A stretch of DNA of 64,000 nucleotides from Parabacteroides distasonis (GTDB lineage Bacteria > Bacteroidota > Bacteroidia > Bacteroidales > Tannerellaceae). Position 1 is the first letter of the stretch. The number at the start of each line of letters is the position of its first letter. A program made the position numbers and the translations under genes. The notes beneath the pieces were generated by a model. It searched no databases. It was not told the DNA's origin and saw only the letters and a list, made by a program, of their open reading frames with translations. Shown one piece after another: positions 37,988-46,657 of this stretch. Location: contig NZ_SRYM01000003.1 of the NCBI RefSeq assembly GCF_004793765.1, forward strand, positions 62,001-126,000. The letters run 5' to 3'.

Positions 37988-38593
37988 ATGAGAGCACTAT
38001 TGATTGGATTTTTCGTCTGTATAAACATACACTTAGGCTATGCGCAATGGACTGAGCAAGACTCAGTCTGGCTACAGGCTGTATTAGCAGGCAAAGATTC
38101 CATCAAACTGAACCCCGAATTCCAGAAAGCAATCCAAAGCGGTTCTTTCCTCAACCCGGAACCGGGAAAACCGACGGGGAAACCTCAACTAGCCGCTCCC
38201 AGCGATATCCCTATCACCAAAGATTTCTCAGAATATATCCAACAAGACGATACGACACATCGGAAAGTCGCGTTGAGAGACTTACCGCCCTCGGTATTCT
38301 GGCGACATAATCCACCGTATAAAAAGATACTGCCCGTCTATCAATCCATCTTAAATGAATTGAAAAGGATACCGTCCGGTAGCCGTACCTCACTAGCGAC
38401 CTTCGACTTAGGAAGGATGACCAGTCGGAAAACATATATCCGTAGACGCAACGCAAAACGCAACGCAACTTGGCAAAACTACGGAAACCTACCCACCCCT
38501 GATGTCATCTCCAAAAGGAAGAAATTCGAAAGACAACAGGCCGAGGCCGCAAAAAAGGACTCTTCACTCATGATCCAACCACCAATCGATTAA
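37988..38593 (+). CDS. Small exported protein, possibly DUF4858
   Basis: A 201-residue protein with a signal peptide ending at LGYAQ, Pro-rich middle, and a basic C-terminal part (RRRNAKRNATW, KKFERQQAEAAKK). It resembles Bacteroidetes proteins annotated as DUF4858, from memory and not certain. Function unknown. A TATCTTTG -7 element lies at 37951-37958. Its last 30 nt overlap the end of the convergent nudC gene. Confidence 0.7.
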   Translation: MRALLIGFFVCINIHLGYAQWTEQDSVWLQAVLAGKDSIKLNPEFQKAIQSGSFLNPEPGKPTGKPQLAAPSDIPITKDFSEYIQQDDTTHRKVALRDLPPSVFWRHNPPYKKILPVYQSILNELKRIPSGSRTSLATFDLGRMTSRKTYIRRRNAKRNATWQNYGNLPTPDVISKRKKFERQQAEAAKKDSSLMIQPPID

Positions 38594-39337
38594 CTTACGG
38601 GCCAAGCTCAACTTACGGGGGATCTCCGGTAGGTTATCTTTGGTATAGAAGGCACCAGAGCTTAGCTCCTCATCCTGCAACTTAATCTCCCCGCTCACAT
38701 AATCCGCCACGAAGCCTACCATCAAGCCACTCGGATAAGGCCATGGTTGGTTTCCGAAATAAGTGATATTATCGACCTCTAAACCCGTTTCCTCACGTAC
38801 CTCCCGGCGCACGCACTCTTCCAAGGTCTCGCCAACTTCCAAGAATCCGGCCACTAACCCGTGGAAAGTTCCCCGGAAATTACGGGCATGTACCAAAAGA
38901 ATCGAATCCTCCTTACGGATCAAAACGATCATCGCCGCCGAGATTGTCGGATAGATCTCATGCCGGCAAGAAGGACATTGCTTCGTGATGGGCGTAGTCT
39001 GCACGGTAGGAGTACCGCATACCGGGCAGAAACGGCTATGGCTATCCCAATAAAGCAATTGATAAGCCTTACCCGCCTTCTCGTAACACGCTCTCGGGAT
39101 ATAATCCCAAGAGGCACGCAATCCCATATGTACGTAACGATCATCCCCCTCCACCGGAGCATCCAGCTCTGCCGTACGAGCGGGAAGCCCATCCCGGTAA
39201 TCAACCTCCAGCGTACGGGAAACCGGAACCGGGGGATTCTCGCCATAGGGGATGGTATACGTATCATTCTCTTTCTGAAGCAACAGCTGGTCTTTATAAA
39301 AAAGGAACCAATAACAGGGTTTATTTGAAGTTTCCAT
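38564..39337 (-). CDS. nudC: NAD(+) diphosphatase / Nudix hydrolase NudC
   Basis: Hydrolyses NADH/NAD to NMN and AMP and can decap NAD-RNA. The 257 residues hold an N-terminal domain, a zinc ribbon (CPVCGTPT...CPSC), the Nudix box GFLEVGETLEECVRREVREE, and the NudC-type NQPWPYPSGLM motif. Stand-alone gene, convergent with and overlapping the small exported protein. Confidence 0.95.
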   Translation of the reverse strand: METSNKPCYWFLFYKDQLLLQKENDTYTIPYGENPPVPVSRTLEVDYRDGLPARTAELDAPVEGDDRYVHMGLRASWDYIPRACYEKAGKAYQLLYWDSHSRFCPVCGTPTVQTTPITKQCPSCRHEIYPTISAAMIVLIRKEDSILLVHARNFRGTFHGLVAGFLEVGETLEECVRREVREETGLEVDNITYFGNQPWPYPSGLMVGFVADYVSGEIKLQDEELSSGAFYTKDNLPEIPRKLSLARKLIDWWLDHE

Positions 39338-40055
39338 GCTGATATTTCCAAATTATCTTTCCGTATTCAAAACATCCGCGAACTTACGAATTAAAATCCA
39401 ATAACACACATCCGCCCTCCCCGCGGCACCCCCCGTAACAATCGGGAGGGCCGGATTGTTCACCACCCCGGCGGGCGGAAAAACGGTTCACCCAAACCCG
39501 CTTAATAATTCATAAAGTAACCTAATCGTTTTAACACGAAAAACGCCATTTTAGCCCAAAAACAGGGCCGTAGTAGGGCCGCTGTAGGGCCGTTGTAAGG
39601 CCGCTGTAAATCCCATTCCAGTGATCGGCGTTAAAACGGAGGAAGAATTTTAACGTTACGGCCCGTTTTCGGCCCTGTCTGTTAAAAGCGATTTAACACG
39701 AAAAAAAGGCATGTTGTTATAAGGCTGTGAGGGAGAAGAAGAGGCACTCGCGAAACAGGGTAAGTGGCCGGGGCGGGGGGTTCCCCGGGGATAGGATAAG
39801 GATCAGCCGACGGGGCATTAATCCGGAGCGAGAGGTTTATATTCATAAACAATGTTAATATTATAAATAAATTTAAATGATCAACATATAAAAAAGGAAT
39901 CAAATATATACATTTGCAATCATTTTAACAGATAAATATAGACAAAGACAAGAATTTTGGTTTTACACGAGCATAAAAAAGTTTAATATCCGTATAAAAT
40001 TAAGGTTGATCGTAAGAAATATAAGCAAACCTCTTTATAAATAAATTTACAGTAT
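39338..40055. other. 718-bp intergenic stretch with repeats
   Basis: No gene seen. It contains a very GC-rich block (39410-39480), the 11-bp tandem array at 39564-39607, two direct copies of TTTAACACGAAAAA (39530-39543 and 39692-39705), and an AT-rich end with a TACATTTG -7 element (39909-39916) that may start transcription of the peptidase genes. Confidence 0.6.
39564..39607. repeat. Four 11-bp units (two 22-bp units)
   Basis: AGGGCCGTAGT, AGGGCCGCTGT, AGGGCCGTTGT and AAGGCCGCTGT follow one another without gaps. Confidence 0.85.
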
Positions 40056-41600
40056 ATGAGAAAATTTTTACTACTGGCAATCGCAGCTTACGCCGCAAAC
40101 CTGATGACGTATGCCCAGACCTGTCTGGACGACGCATTAGCGTACCGGGTCAAAAACGAGGCATTCAACAACTCCAAGATCGAGGATTTGTCACAGTTCA
40201 TGACAGACGATCTGGGCCCGCGCCTAGCGGCCTCGAAAATGAAGCTCCGTGCGGAAAAAATGGTCATTAACAAATTAGAAGAACTAGGATTGTCCAATCC
40301 CAGGGCAGAATTCGCTTTCGAGTTCGCCAAAGGAGGATGGGACAACGAGAAGAATTACGTGGCCATGACCGCCCCCTATTACTGTAGTTTCGCTGCTAAC
40401 CCGAAAGCATGGTCGGGCAGCACGGACGGGTTGGTGAAGGGAGAATGCGTCGTGATCGACGTGAAAGAGAAAGCCGACCTGGAGAAGTACAAGGGAAAAC
40501 TGGCGGGCAAGATCGTACTGATGCCCGTACAGCAGACGTACGAGATCCGCTTCGACCCGCTAGCCTCCCGTTATACGGATAAGGAACTGGCCGAATTGGA
40601 GAAAGACCCCCGTCCGGCCAATGCCCGTCGCCACACGATGCCGTCCAATTGGCAGGCCATGCGCGAGTTGCAAAACGCCATCGACAAGATGCTCAGAGAG
40701 GAGCTTGTGCTGGCGGTAGTAAGCGGGAGCGGTACGTTTAACGTACCCAGCTCACGTGGCGTGCAATACAAACAAGGCGACCCGGAGCCGACCCCGGAGA
40801 TTGTCCTCCCGATCGAGGATCACGGCCGTATGGTACGCATGCTCAACAAGGGCCAGAAGGTAGAGATGGAGCTGGATGTCAAGAACAGTTTCACGAATAA
40901 CCCGCAGATCAATAACGTGATCGCCGAGATTCCCGGCTCCGACCCCAAGTTGAAAAACGAGATCGTGCTAATCGGCGCACATCTTGACTCCTGGCACGGC
41001 GGGACCGGCGGCGCAGACAACGCCTCTGGCTGCATCGTCATGATGGAGGCGATGCGTATCATCCGGTCGCTCGGTATCTCTCCGAAGCGCACGATCCGCC
41101 TGGCCCTCTGGGGCGGTGAGGAACAGGGCTTGTACGGCTCACGGGGCTACGCAAGCAAGTACCTGTATGATACGGACAAGAAGAAAACACTCCCGGGCTA
41201 CGAGAAGTTCGCCCTCTACCTTAATATGGACAACGGCTCCGGCCGTTTTCGCGGTATCTACCTCGAGGAAAACGACCTGGCCGTCCCCTTCTTCGAGGCA
41301 TGGAAGAAGCCGCTAGAATCCTTAGGATTCAGGACTCTTTCCTTACGTAAGACAGGTGGAACAGACCACTTGTCGTTTACTCGCATCGGCCTTCCGGCCT
41401 ACCAGTTCATCCAGGACGAGCTGGAATACGAGCGTACGTACCACACGACGATGGACACGTATGAGCGCCTGTCGCTGGATGACCTGAAAGTAGATGCGGC
41501 CATCACCGCCTGGCTCGTATTGAATGCGTCCATGGATGGCGCGCGCATCCCCGCCAAGCCGGGCTACCCGGAGAACATACCGGCCAGCTCCATGTGGTAA
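40056..41600 (+). CDS. M28 family metallopeptidase (carboxypeptidase Q-like), exported
   Basis: A 514-residue exported zinc peptidase: signal peptide ending at LMTYAQ, a protease-associated (PA) region (about 110-260), and an M28 catalytic domain. Expected di-zinc ligands are visible: His and Asp in GAHLDSWHGG, Asp in GGADNASG, Glu-Glu in GGEEQG, Asp in NMDNGSG, and His in TYHTTMDTYE. The family removes amino acids from peptide ends. Its GC content and CTG/GCC-type codon use are clearly higher than those of the genes after it. It starts a run of three plus-strand peptidases. Confidence 0.92.
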   Translation: MRKFLLLAIAAYAANLMTYAQTCLDDALAYRVKNEAFNNSKIEDLSQFMTDDLGPRLAASKMKLRAEKMVINKLEELGLSNPRAEFAFEFAKGGWDNEKNYVAMTAPYYCSFAANPKAWSGSTDGLVKGECVVIDVKEKADLEKYKGKLAGKIVLMPVQQTYEIRFDPLASRYTDKELAELEKDPRPANARRHTMPSNWQAMRELQNAIDKMLREELVLAVVSGSGTFNVPSSRGVQYKQGDPEPTPEIVLPIEDHGRMVRMLNKGQKVEMELDVKNSFTNNPQINNVIAEIPGSDPKLKNEIVLIGAHLDSWHGGTGGADNASGCIVMMEAMRIIRSLGISPKRTIRLALWGGEEQGLYGSRGYASKYLYDTDKKKTLPGYEKFALYLNMDNGSGRFRGIYLEENDLAVPFFEAWKKPLESLGFRTLSLRKTGGTDHLSFTRIGLPAYQFIQDELEYERTYHTTMDTYERLSLDDLKVDAAITAWLVLNASMDGARIPAKPGYPENIPASSMW

Positions 41601-41640
41601 TAAACAATATGTCAAACATAAAACAATTCAATCATAGACA

Positions 41641-43749
41641 ATGAACCACTTCAAATACACACTTATTCTTGCCTATACCTGCCTCGCTTTCGTAGCGAGC
41701 GGGCAGAACTACACGACACCATTCAACCACAGCCTGTTGGACGAGACGTATTACGACCTGCTCATCGGAGAGTCGTCCGGTGACAGGGCCTATCATTACG
41801 TCATGGATATCGCTCCATACGAGAGAGACCGGAAACATACAGACTACCAAGGCTTGTTCATGGAATCGAGGTACGTAGTAGATAAACTGAAAGAATTTGG
41901 CATACAGAACGCCAAGACCGAACGGGTCGGCAAGACCAAAACTTGGGATGGGATAAGCGCCTCCTTATGGGAGGTATACCCGAAACAAGTCAAGATCGCC
42001 GATTACCAAGACCTTGCCGCCACCTTGGGGCAAGGGAGCAAGAACGCCGATGTCACTGCCCAACTAGCGTGGATCGGCCGGGGAGAGGCACATGAGATCA
42101 AAGCGGTAGACCTCAAAGGAAAAATCGCTGTCACCGAAGCCGCCGCCTCCCGGATACACGACAAAGCGGTAGAGGCCGGGGCCGTAGGCATTATCAGCTA
42201 TTACTCACCCCGCCCCTTGATTGATCCGCTACAGATCCCCAACAGTGGTATCCGTAGTCAGAAACCGACTTTCTGCTTCAACCTGACGCCCAGAGACGGG
42301 CACGCATTGCGCGATCGTTTGTTGAGAGGAGAGAAAATCACCGTTCACGCAAAGGTAGAGACCACGGAAGAGGAAACGGACATTGAAGTCCCCACCTGTC
42401 TCATCCCCGGTACCGCCCCGAATGTGGAAGAAGTCATTTTCTCCGCGCACCTCTTCGAGGGATACGTGAAGCTGGGAGCCAATGACAATATCTCCGGATC
42501 GGCCGCCCTACTAGAAGTGGCACGCACCTTAAACAACTTGTTCGATAGCGGTAAACTACCTCGCCCGAAACGGAGCATACGCTTCATCTGGGTCCCGGAA
42601 TTCCAAGGAACCATGCCTTGGGCCAAGCAAAACAAGGAGATACTCAGCAGAACGCTTTGTAACATAAACCTAGACATGGTAGGCTTGTGGTTGAGCAAGA
42701 GCGGCTCTTACTATTGCTTGCATCGCACTACCATGGGAAACCCGCATTACCTGAACGACGTAGCCGAATCGTTCTTCCATTACATGGGCGCAACAAACAA
42801 GTCGTTCGTCGCTACCGGCATGGGGCGGCCAGACGCACTGAAACCGGTGTACAGCCTCACCGGGTCGCAAGATCCTTTCTACTATTCAATCAACGCCCAC
42901 TACGGATACTCGGATCATGAAGTATTCAGCGACTGGGGGGTTCAGGTACCGGGTGTTATCATGATCACTTGGCCGGACAACTACTACCATACCTCCGGCG
43001 ACCGTCCTTCCATCTGCGATCCTACACAATTGCACCGAGCCATCGTCCTCGCCGCCGCTACGGCTTATACGATCGCAGCCGCCGACGAGAACCAAGCACT
43101 AGCAATCGCCAACCAGGTTGCCTCCAACGCCGCTAGACGGATGTCGATCAAAGCGAGCGATGACCTCACCCAGCTGTACCAAACGGCAGGAGAACAGTTT
43201 GCCGCTTCCTACAAAAAGGCGAAATTCAACCAAGACGCCTTGTTGATCAACGAGAAAGCGACATTAGAAAGTATCATGGAATTAGCACCGTCCAGCACCC
43301 TCTTGAAGAATCACATCGCCTCACTGCAAAACACCCTGCAAGAGAAAAGCGCAAGTAATCACAAAGAGATCTATGCCGCAATGAAAGCGCGTGCCGCCAT
43401 GTTAAAGATAGCACCGATTAAGCGTATCGAACTGACAGAGGAGGAGAAGAGTGCTTCCAAAATATTCCCCCACTCCACAGCGAAGGTAAAAGAGACCGGT
43501 TATGGCGTACTTCAATCCATCCCGAAGGAATTGACGGAAAAATATAAGCCGTCCCAAGAAACCGGGAGCACTTATACACGTATGGCCTTGGCGCACGGCG
43601 ACGATATCGCCAAACTGACCGTATCCGGGAAGAACAGCATATTGGATATAAAGAAAATGCAAGATGCCCAATTCCCTGACGCAGATAAATTGGAGGACAT
43701 CATACGTTTCCTTGATATGCTGAAAGAAGCGGGACTTGTTACATTCTAG
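41641..43749 (+). CDS. M28-like peptidase with an altered metal site, exported
   Basis: A 702-residue exported protein, signal peptide ending at FVASGQ, with a PA-like insert (about 120-235) and an M28-like core (SAHLFEGYVKLGANDNISG, VPEFQGT, NLDMVG, SDHEVF). The usual HxD is HLF and the Glu-Glu pair is Glu-Phe, so the site differs from classical M28; the pattern approaches the DUF4910 aminopeptidase-like group. A C-terminal helical region (about 470-702) follows. It lies 40 nt after the first M28 gene. Confidence 0.82.
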   Translation: MNHFKYTLILAYTCLAFVASGQNYTTPFNHSLLDETYYDLLIGESSGDRAYHYVMDIAPYERDRKHTDYQGLFMESRYVVDKLKEFGIQNAKTERVGKTKTWDGISASLWEVYPKQVKIADYQDLAATLGQGSKNADVTAQLAWIGRGEAHEIKAVDLKGKIAVTEAAASRIHDKAVEAGAVGIISYYSPRPLIDPLQIPNSGIRSQKPTFCFNLTPRDGHALRDRLLRGEKITVHAKVETTEEETDIEVPTCLIPGTAPNVEEVIFSAHLFEGYVKLGANDNISGSAALLEVARTLNNLFDSGKLPRPKRSIRFIWVPEFQGTMPWAKQNKEILSRTLCNINLDMVGLWLSKSGSYYCLHRTTMGNPHYLNDVAESFFHYMGATNKSFVATGMGRPDALKPVYSLTGSQDPFYYSINAHYGYSDHEVFSDWGVQVPGVIMITWPDNYYHTSGDRPSICDPTQLHRAIVLAAATAYTIAAADENQALAIANQVASNAARRMSIKASDDLTQLYQTAGEQFAASYKKAKFNQDALLINEKATLESIMELAPSSTLLKNHIASLQNTLQEKSASNHKEIYAAMKARAAMLKIAPIKRIELTEEEKSASKIFPHSTAKVKETGYGVLQSIPKELTEKYKPSQETGSTYTRMALAHGDDIAKLTVSGKNSILDIKKMQDAQFPDADKLEDIIRFLDMLKEAGLVTF

Positions 43750-43772
43750 ACCGATCTTCGGGAAGAAAACAT

Positions 43773-43780
43773 TATCTTTG
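43773..43780 (+). promoter_or_regulatory. -7 element of the S9 peptidase gene
   Basis: TATCTTTG 25 nt before the start codon; no clear -33 partner. It suggests the S9 gene can be transcribed independently of the M28 pair. Confidence 0.45.
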
Positions 43781-43805
43781 CTTCACAATTATAAATGTTA
43801 CCACG

Positions 43806-46505
43806 ATGAAACACTTAAAGTACTTGGCTTTTGCCGCCTGCCTGGGAAGCCTCTCCCCCGCCCTCGCGCAAAACGCCTCTAAAAGCCTTACAGTTGATGA
43901 CCTGATCACTTGGCAACGAATCACAGAACGGGAGATCTCGGACAACGGAAAATGGGTAGCTTGCAAGATGGAACCTTGGGAAGGTGACGCTACCGTTTAT
44001 TTATATGCGGCCCAAGGGCAAGAGACCGCCACTTTTTCCCCGGCCGGTCAGTTCGCCTTCTCTGCCTCTTCCAATTATCTGGTCGTTACGCAAATACCCG
44101 GAAAGTCCATGGTAGATTCCTTGAAAATCTTGAAGACAAAAGAGGATAAAATGCCAATGAACACCTTGGTGATCTATTCTGTCGCCGGTAAAAAGGAGAC
44201 GATAGACTCCCTCAAGACCTTCAAATTAGCAGACGAGGCGGATTGGATCGCTTATCAAAGAGGACGGAAGGACTCCACTTTGTACGTCCGTTCGCTGGAT
44301 GGAAGCAAGACCTTCCAGTTCCCGACCGTAACGGATTTCCAATTCGCCAAGAAAAGCGGCATGCTATATTACACGAGCGCAGCGGAAGGAAAAGCGGGTA
44401 TATTCACCTTGAATCCGGAGAAGGGAAGTCCGGCGCTCATCAAAGAAGGAAAAGGTGTATTCAAACAAACCACGTTCGACGAGAAAGGGGAACGGCTGGC
44501 TTTCTTATATTGTGCCGACAAGGATTCCTCTTACAAAGCGTTAAGCTTATGGTTATCCGAGCATAACGCTCCCGCAAAGGAAATCGCCACCCGTGGGAAC
44601 AAGGCTTTCCCCGCTGAATGGGTAATCCATGAGAACGGAATGCTTAGATTCTCGAAATCCGCTTCCCGTCTGTTTTTCGGTACCTCACCGGAACCGAGGC
44701 AAAAAGACACGACCCAACTAGCCGAGAACCGTCCAAACGTACAGGTCTGGAGTTGGGATGAGCCGGTACAATATACCGTACAGAACTATAACAAGGATAA
44801 AGACTTAAAGAAAAGTTATCAAGCGGTTTATAATCTAAGTAACGGCTCTATCTTCCAATTGGCGAATGAGGAATTGCCGAATATCCAATTGGGTAATGAG
44901 GGCGACGCATCCTTAGCGCTCCTTTCCACTTCCCGTCCTTATTCATTGTCTTCCATGTGGGAGGCCCGCACACGTAGCGATTATTATACCGTATCGTTGG
45001 ATAACGGGAAGCGCAAGCAAATCGCCCAAGCAGATTATGGCCGTTTCCGCCTCTCCCCACAAGGTAAATACGCATATTGGTATGGCGAGACGGATAGTTG
45101 CTGGTACACGATCGCCTTGGCAGAAGGTAAGCGATATCGCCTAACCACCCCGGAAAGCTTCCCGGCTTGGGACGAGGAGAACGACGTTCCTAATCATCCT
45201 TATGCGCATGGAGCCGCCGGCTGGACCGCAAACGATCAAAATCTATTGATCTATGATCGCTACGACATCTGGAAATTCGATCCGACCGCAGCCACCCCAC
45301 CGATCAACCTGACCGTGAACGGAAGGAAGCAGAAACTTTCCTACCGCTTGGAGCAACTGGATAAAGAAGCTCGTTTTATCGACCTCGGCAAACCGCAATT
45401 ATTAAAAGGATTCAACGAGACCACGAAAGGATACGGATTCTATAACGCACGCCTCTCCACCCCGGCCGCCCCGAAGACCTTGCTAGCGGGTAATTATATG
45501 CTACGATCTATCGACAAGGCGAAGAATACGGACGACGTGATTTATACGATGGAAACCTTTCAGCAATATCCGGATATCCACTATTCTACCTTGGCGTTCA
45601 AGAAATCCGTGCAATTGACACATGGAGACAAGCAGCAGGAAGGTTTTATCTGGGGTACCGCCGAGTTGGTTTCATGGATTTCCTTGGACGGCCGTCCGCT
45701 GGAAGGTATCGTTTATAAGCCGGCGAATTTTGATCCGAACAAGAAGTACCCGATGATGGTAAACTTCTACGAACGCAACTCGGAGACGTTACATAACTAC
45801 CGCATGCCGGAACCGCATCGCTCTACCATCGATTACCATTTGTATAACAGCAACGAATACATCATCTTCAATCCGGACATCCGTTATGTGGATGGTTATC
45901 CGGGAGAAAGCTGTTACAATTGCCTGATGCCGGGTGTCACGATGATGATCGCCAAAGGATATATCGACGAAAAAGGGATCGGTGCGCAAGGACATAGCTG
46001 GGGAGGTTACCAAGTGGCTTATCTAGCCACTCGCACAGACCTATTCTCCGCAATCGAGTCCGGGGCGCCTGTCGTAAATATGTTCAGCGCATACGGTGGT
46101 ATCCGCTGGGGGTCGGGTATGGCCCGCTCTTTCCAATACGAGCATACGCAAAGCCGCCTGGCCGCTACGCCATGGAGCTCTCCGCTTCGTTATATGGAGA
46201 ATTCCCCGTTGTTTACGATGGATAAGGTACAGACACCGATATTGATCATGCACAACGACGCTGACGGCCATGTGCCTTGGTACCAAGGTATCGAATATTT
46301 CGTTGCCATGAAGAGGCTGGGTAAACCTTGCTGGTTATTGAACTATACGGGCGAACCGCATTGGCCGATGCATATGGCAAACCGCATCGATTTCCAACGC
46401 CGCATGTTCCAATTCTTCAACCATTACCTAAAAAAGGAGAAGATGCCTAAATGGATGTCTGAGGGCGTACCTGCCGTAGAACAACCGTTTGAGTTGGGGT
46501 ATTGA
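43806..46505 (+). CDS. S9 family serine peptidase (DPP IV / prolyl oligopeptidase type)
   Basis: An 899-residue exported peptidase: signal peptide ending at SPALAQ, a beta-propeller-like region (about 40-560), and a C-terminal alpha/beta hydrolase domain. The triad is Ser731 in GHSWGG, Asp820 in HNDADGHV and His852 in GEPHW. These enzymes release di- or short peptides; the exact preference is not shown. Third in the peptidase row. Confidence 0.92.
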   Translation: MKHLKYLAFAACLGSLSPALAQNASKSLTVDDLITWQRITEREISDNGKWVACKMEPWEGDATVYLYAAQGQETATFSPAGQFAFSASSNYLVVTQIPGKSMVDSLKILKTKEDKMPMNTLVIYSVAGKKETIDSLKTFKLADEADWIAYQRGRKDSTLYVRSLDGSKTFQFPTVTDFQFAKKSGMLYYTSAAEGKAGIFTLNPEKGSPALIKEGKGVFKQTTFDEKGERLAFLYCADKDSSYKALSLWLSEHNAPAKEIATRGNKAFPAEWVIHENGMLRFSKSASRLFFGTSPEPRQKDTTQLAENRPNVQVWSWDEPVQYTVQNYNKDKDLKKSYQAVYNLSNGSIFQLANEELPNIQLGNEGDASLALLSTSRPYSLSSMWEARTRSDYYTVSLDNGKRKQIAQADYGRFRLSPQGKYAYWYGETDSCWYTIALAEGKRYRLTTPESFPAWDEENDVPNHPYAHGAAGWTANDQNLLIYDRYDIWKFDPTAATPPINLTVNGRKQKLSYRLEQLDKEARFIDLGKPQLLKGFNETTKGYGFYNARLSTPAAPKTLLAGNYMLRSIDKAKNTDDVIYTMETFQQYPDIHYSTLAFKKSVQLTHGDKQQEGFIWGTAELVSWISLDGRPLEGIVYKPANFDPNKKYPMMVNFYERNSETLHNYRMPEPHRSTIDYHLYNSNEYIIFNPDIRYVDGYPGESCYNCLMPGVTMMIAKGYIDEKGIGAQGHSWGGYQVAYLATRTDLFSAIESGAPVVNMFSAYGGIRWGSGMARSFQYEHTQSRLAATPWSSPLRYMENSPLFTMDKVQTPILIMHNDADGHVPWYQGIEYFVAMKRLGKPCWLLNYTGEPHWPMHMANRIDFQRRMFQFFNHYLKKEKMPKWMSEGVPAVEQPFELGY

Positions 46506-46586
46506 TCAGACAATTACAGCCTCATACGAGGCTCGGTACAGAGCCGGGTAAGGAACCAACGGTAAAAATCGCCACCACGCAAGCGC

Positions 46587-46647
46587 AGTATGCGACGGGA
46601 GATTACGTCAGTACCCGCAAGAGACACAGAATATCTCGTCGCATACT
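46587..46647. terminator. Long inverted repeat between convergent peptidase genes
   Basis: AGTATGCGACGGGAGAT (46587-46603) pairs with ATCTCGTCGCATACT (46633-46647) with a 2-nt bulge and a 29-nt loop. It lies between the S9 and M14 stops. There is no T run, so it may be factor-dependent or simply an RNA end stabiliser. Confidence 0.4.
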
Positions 46648-46657
46648 CGTCCGATGA

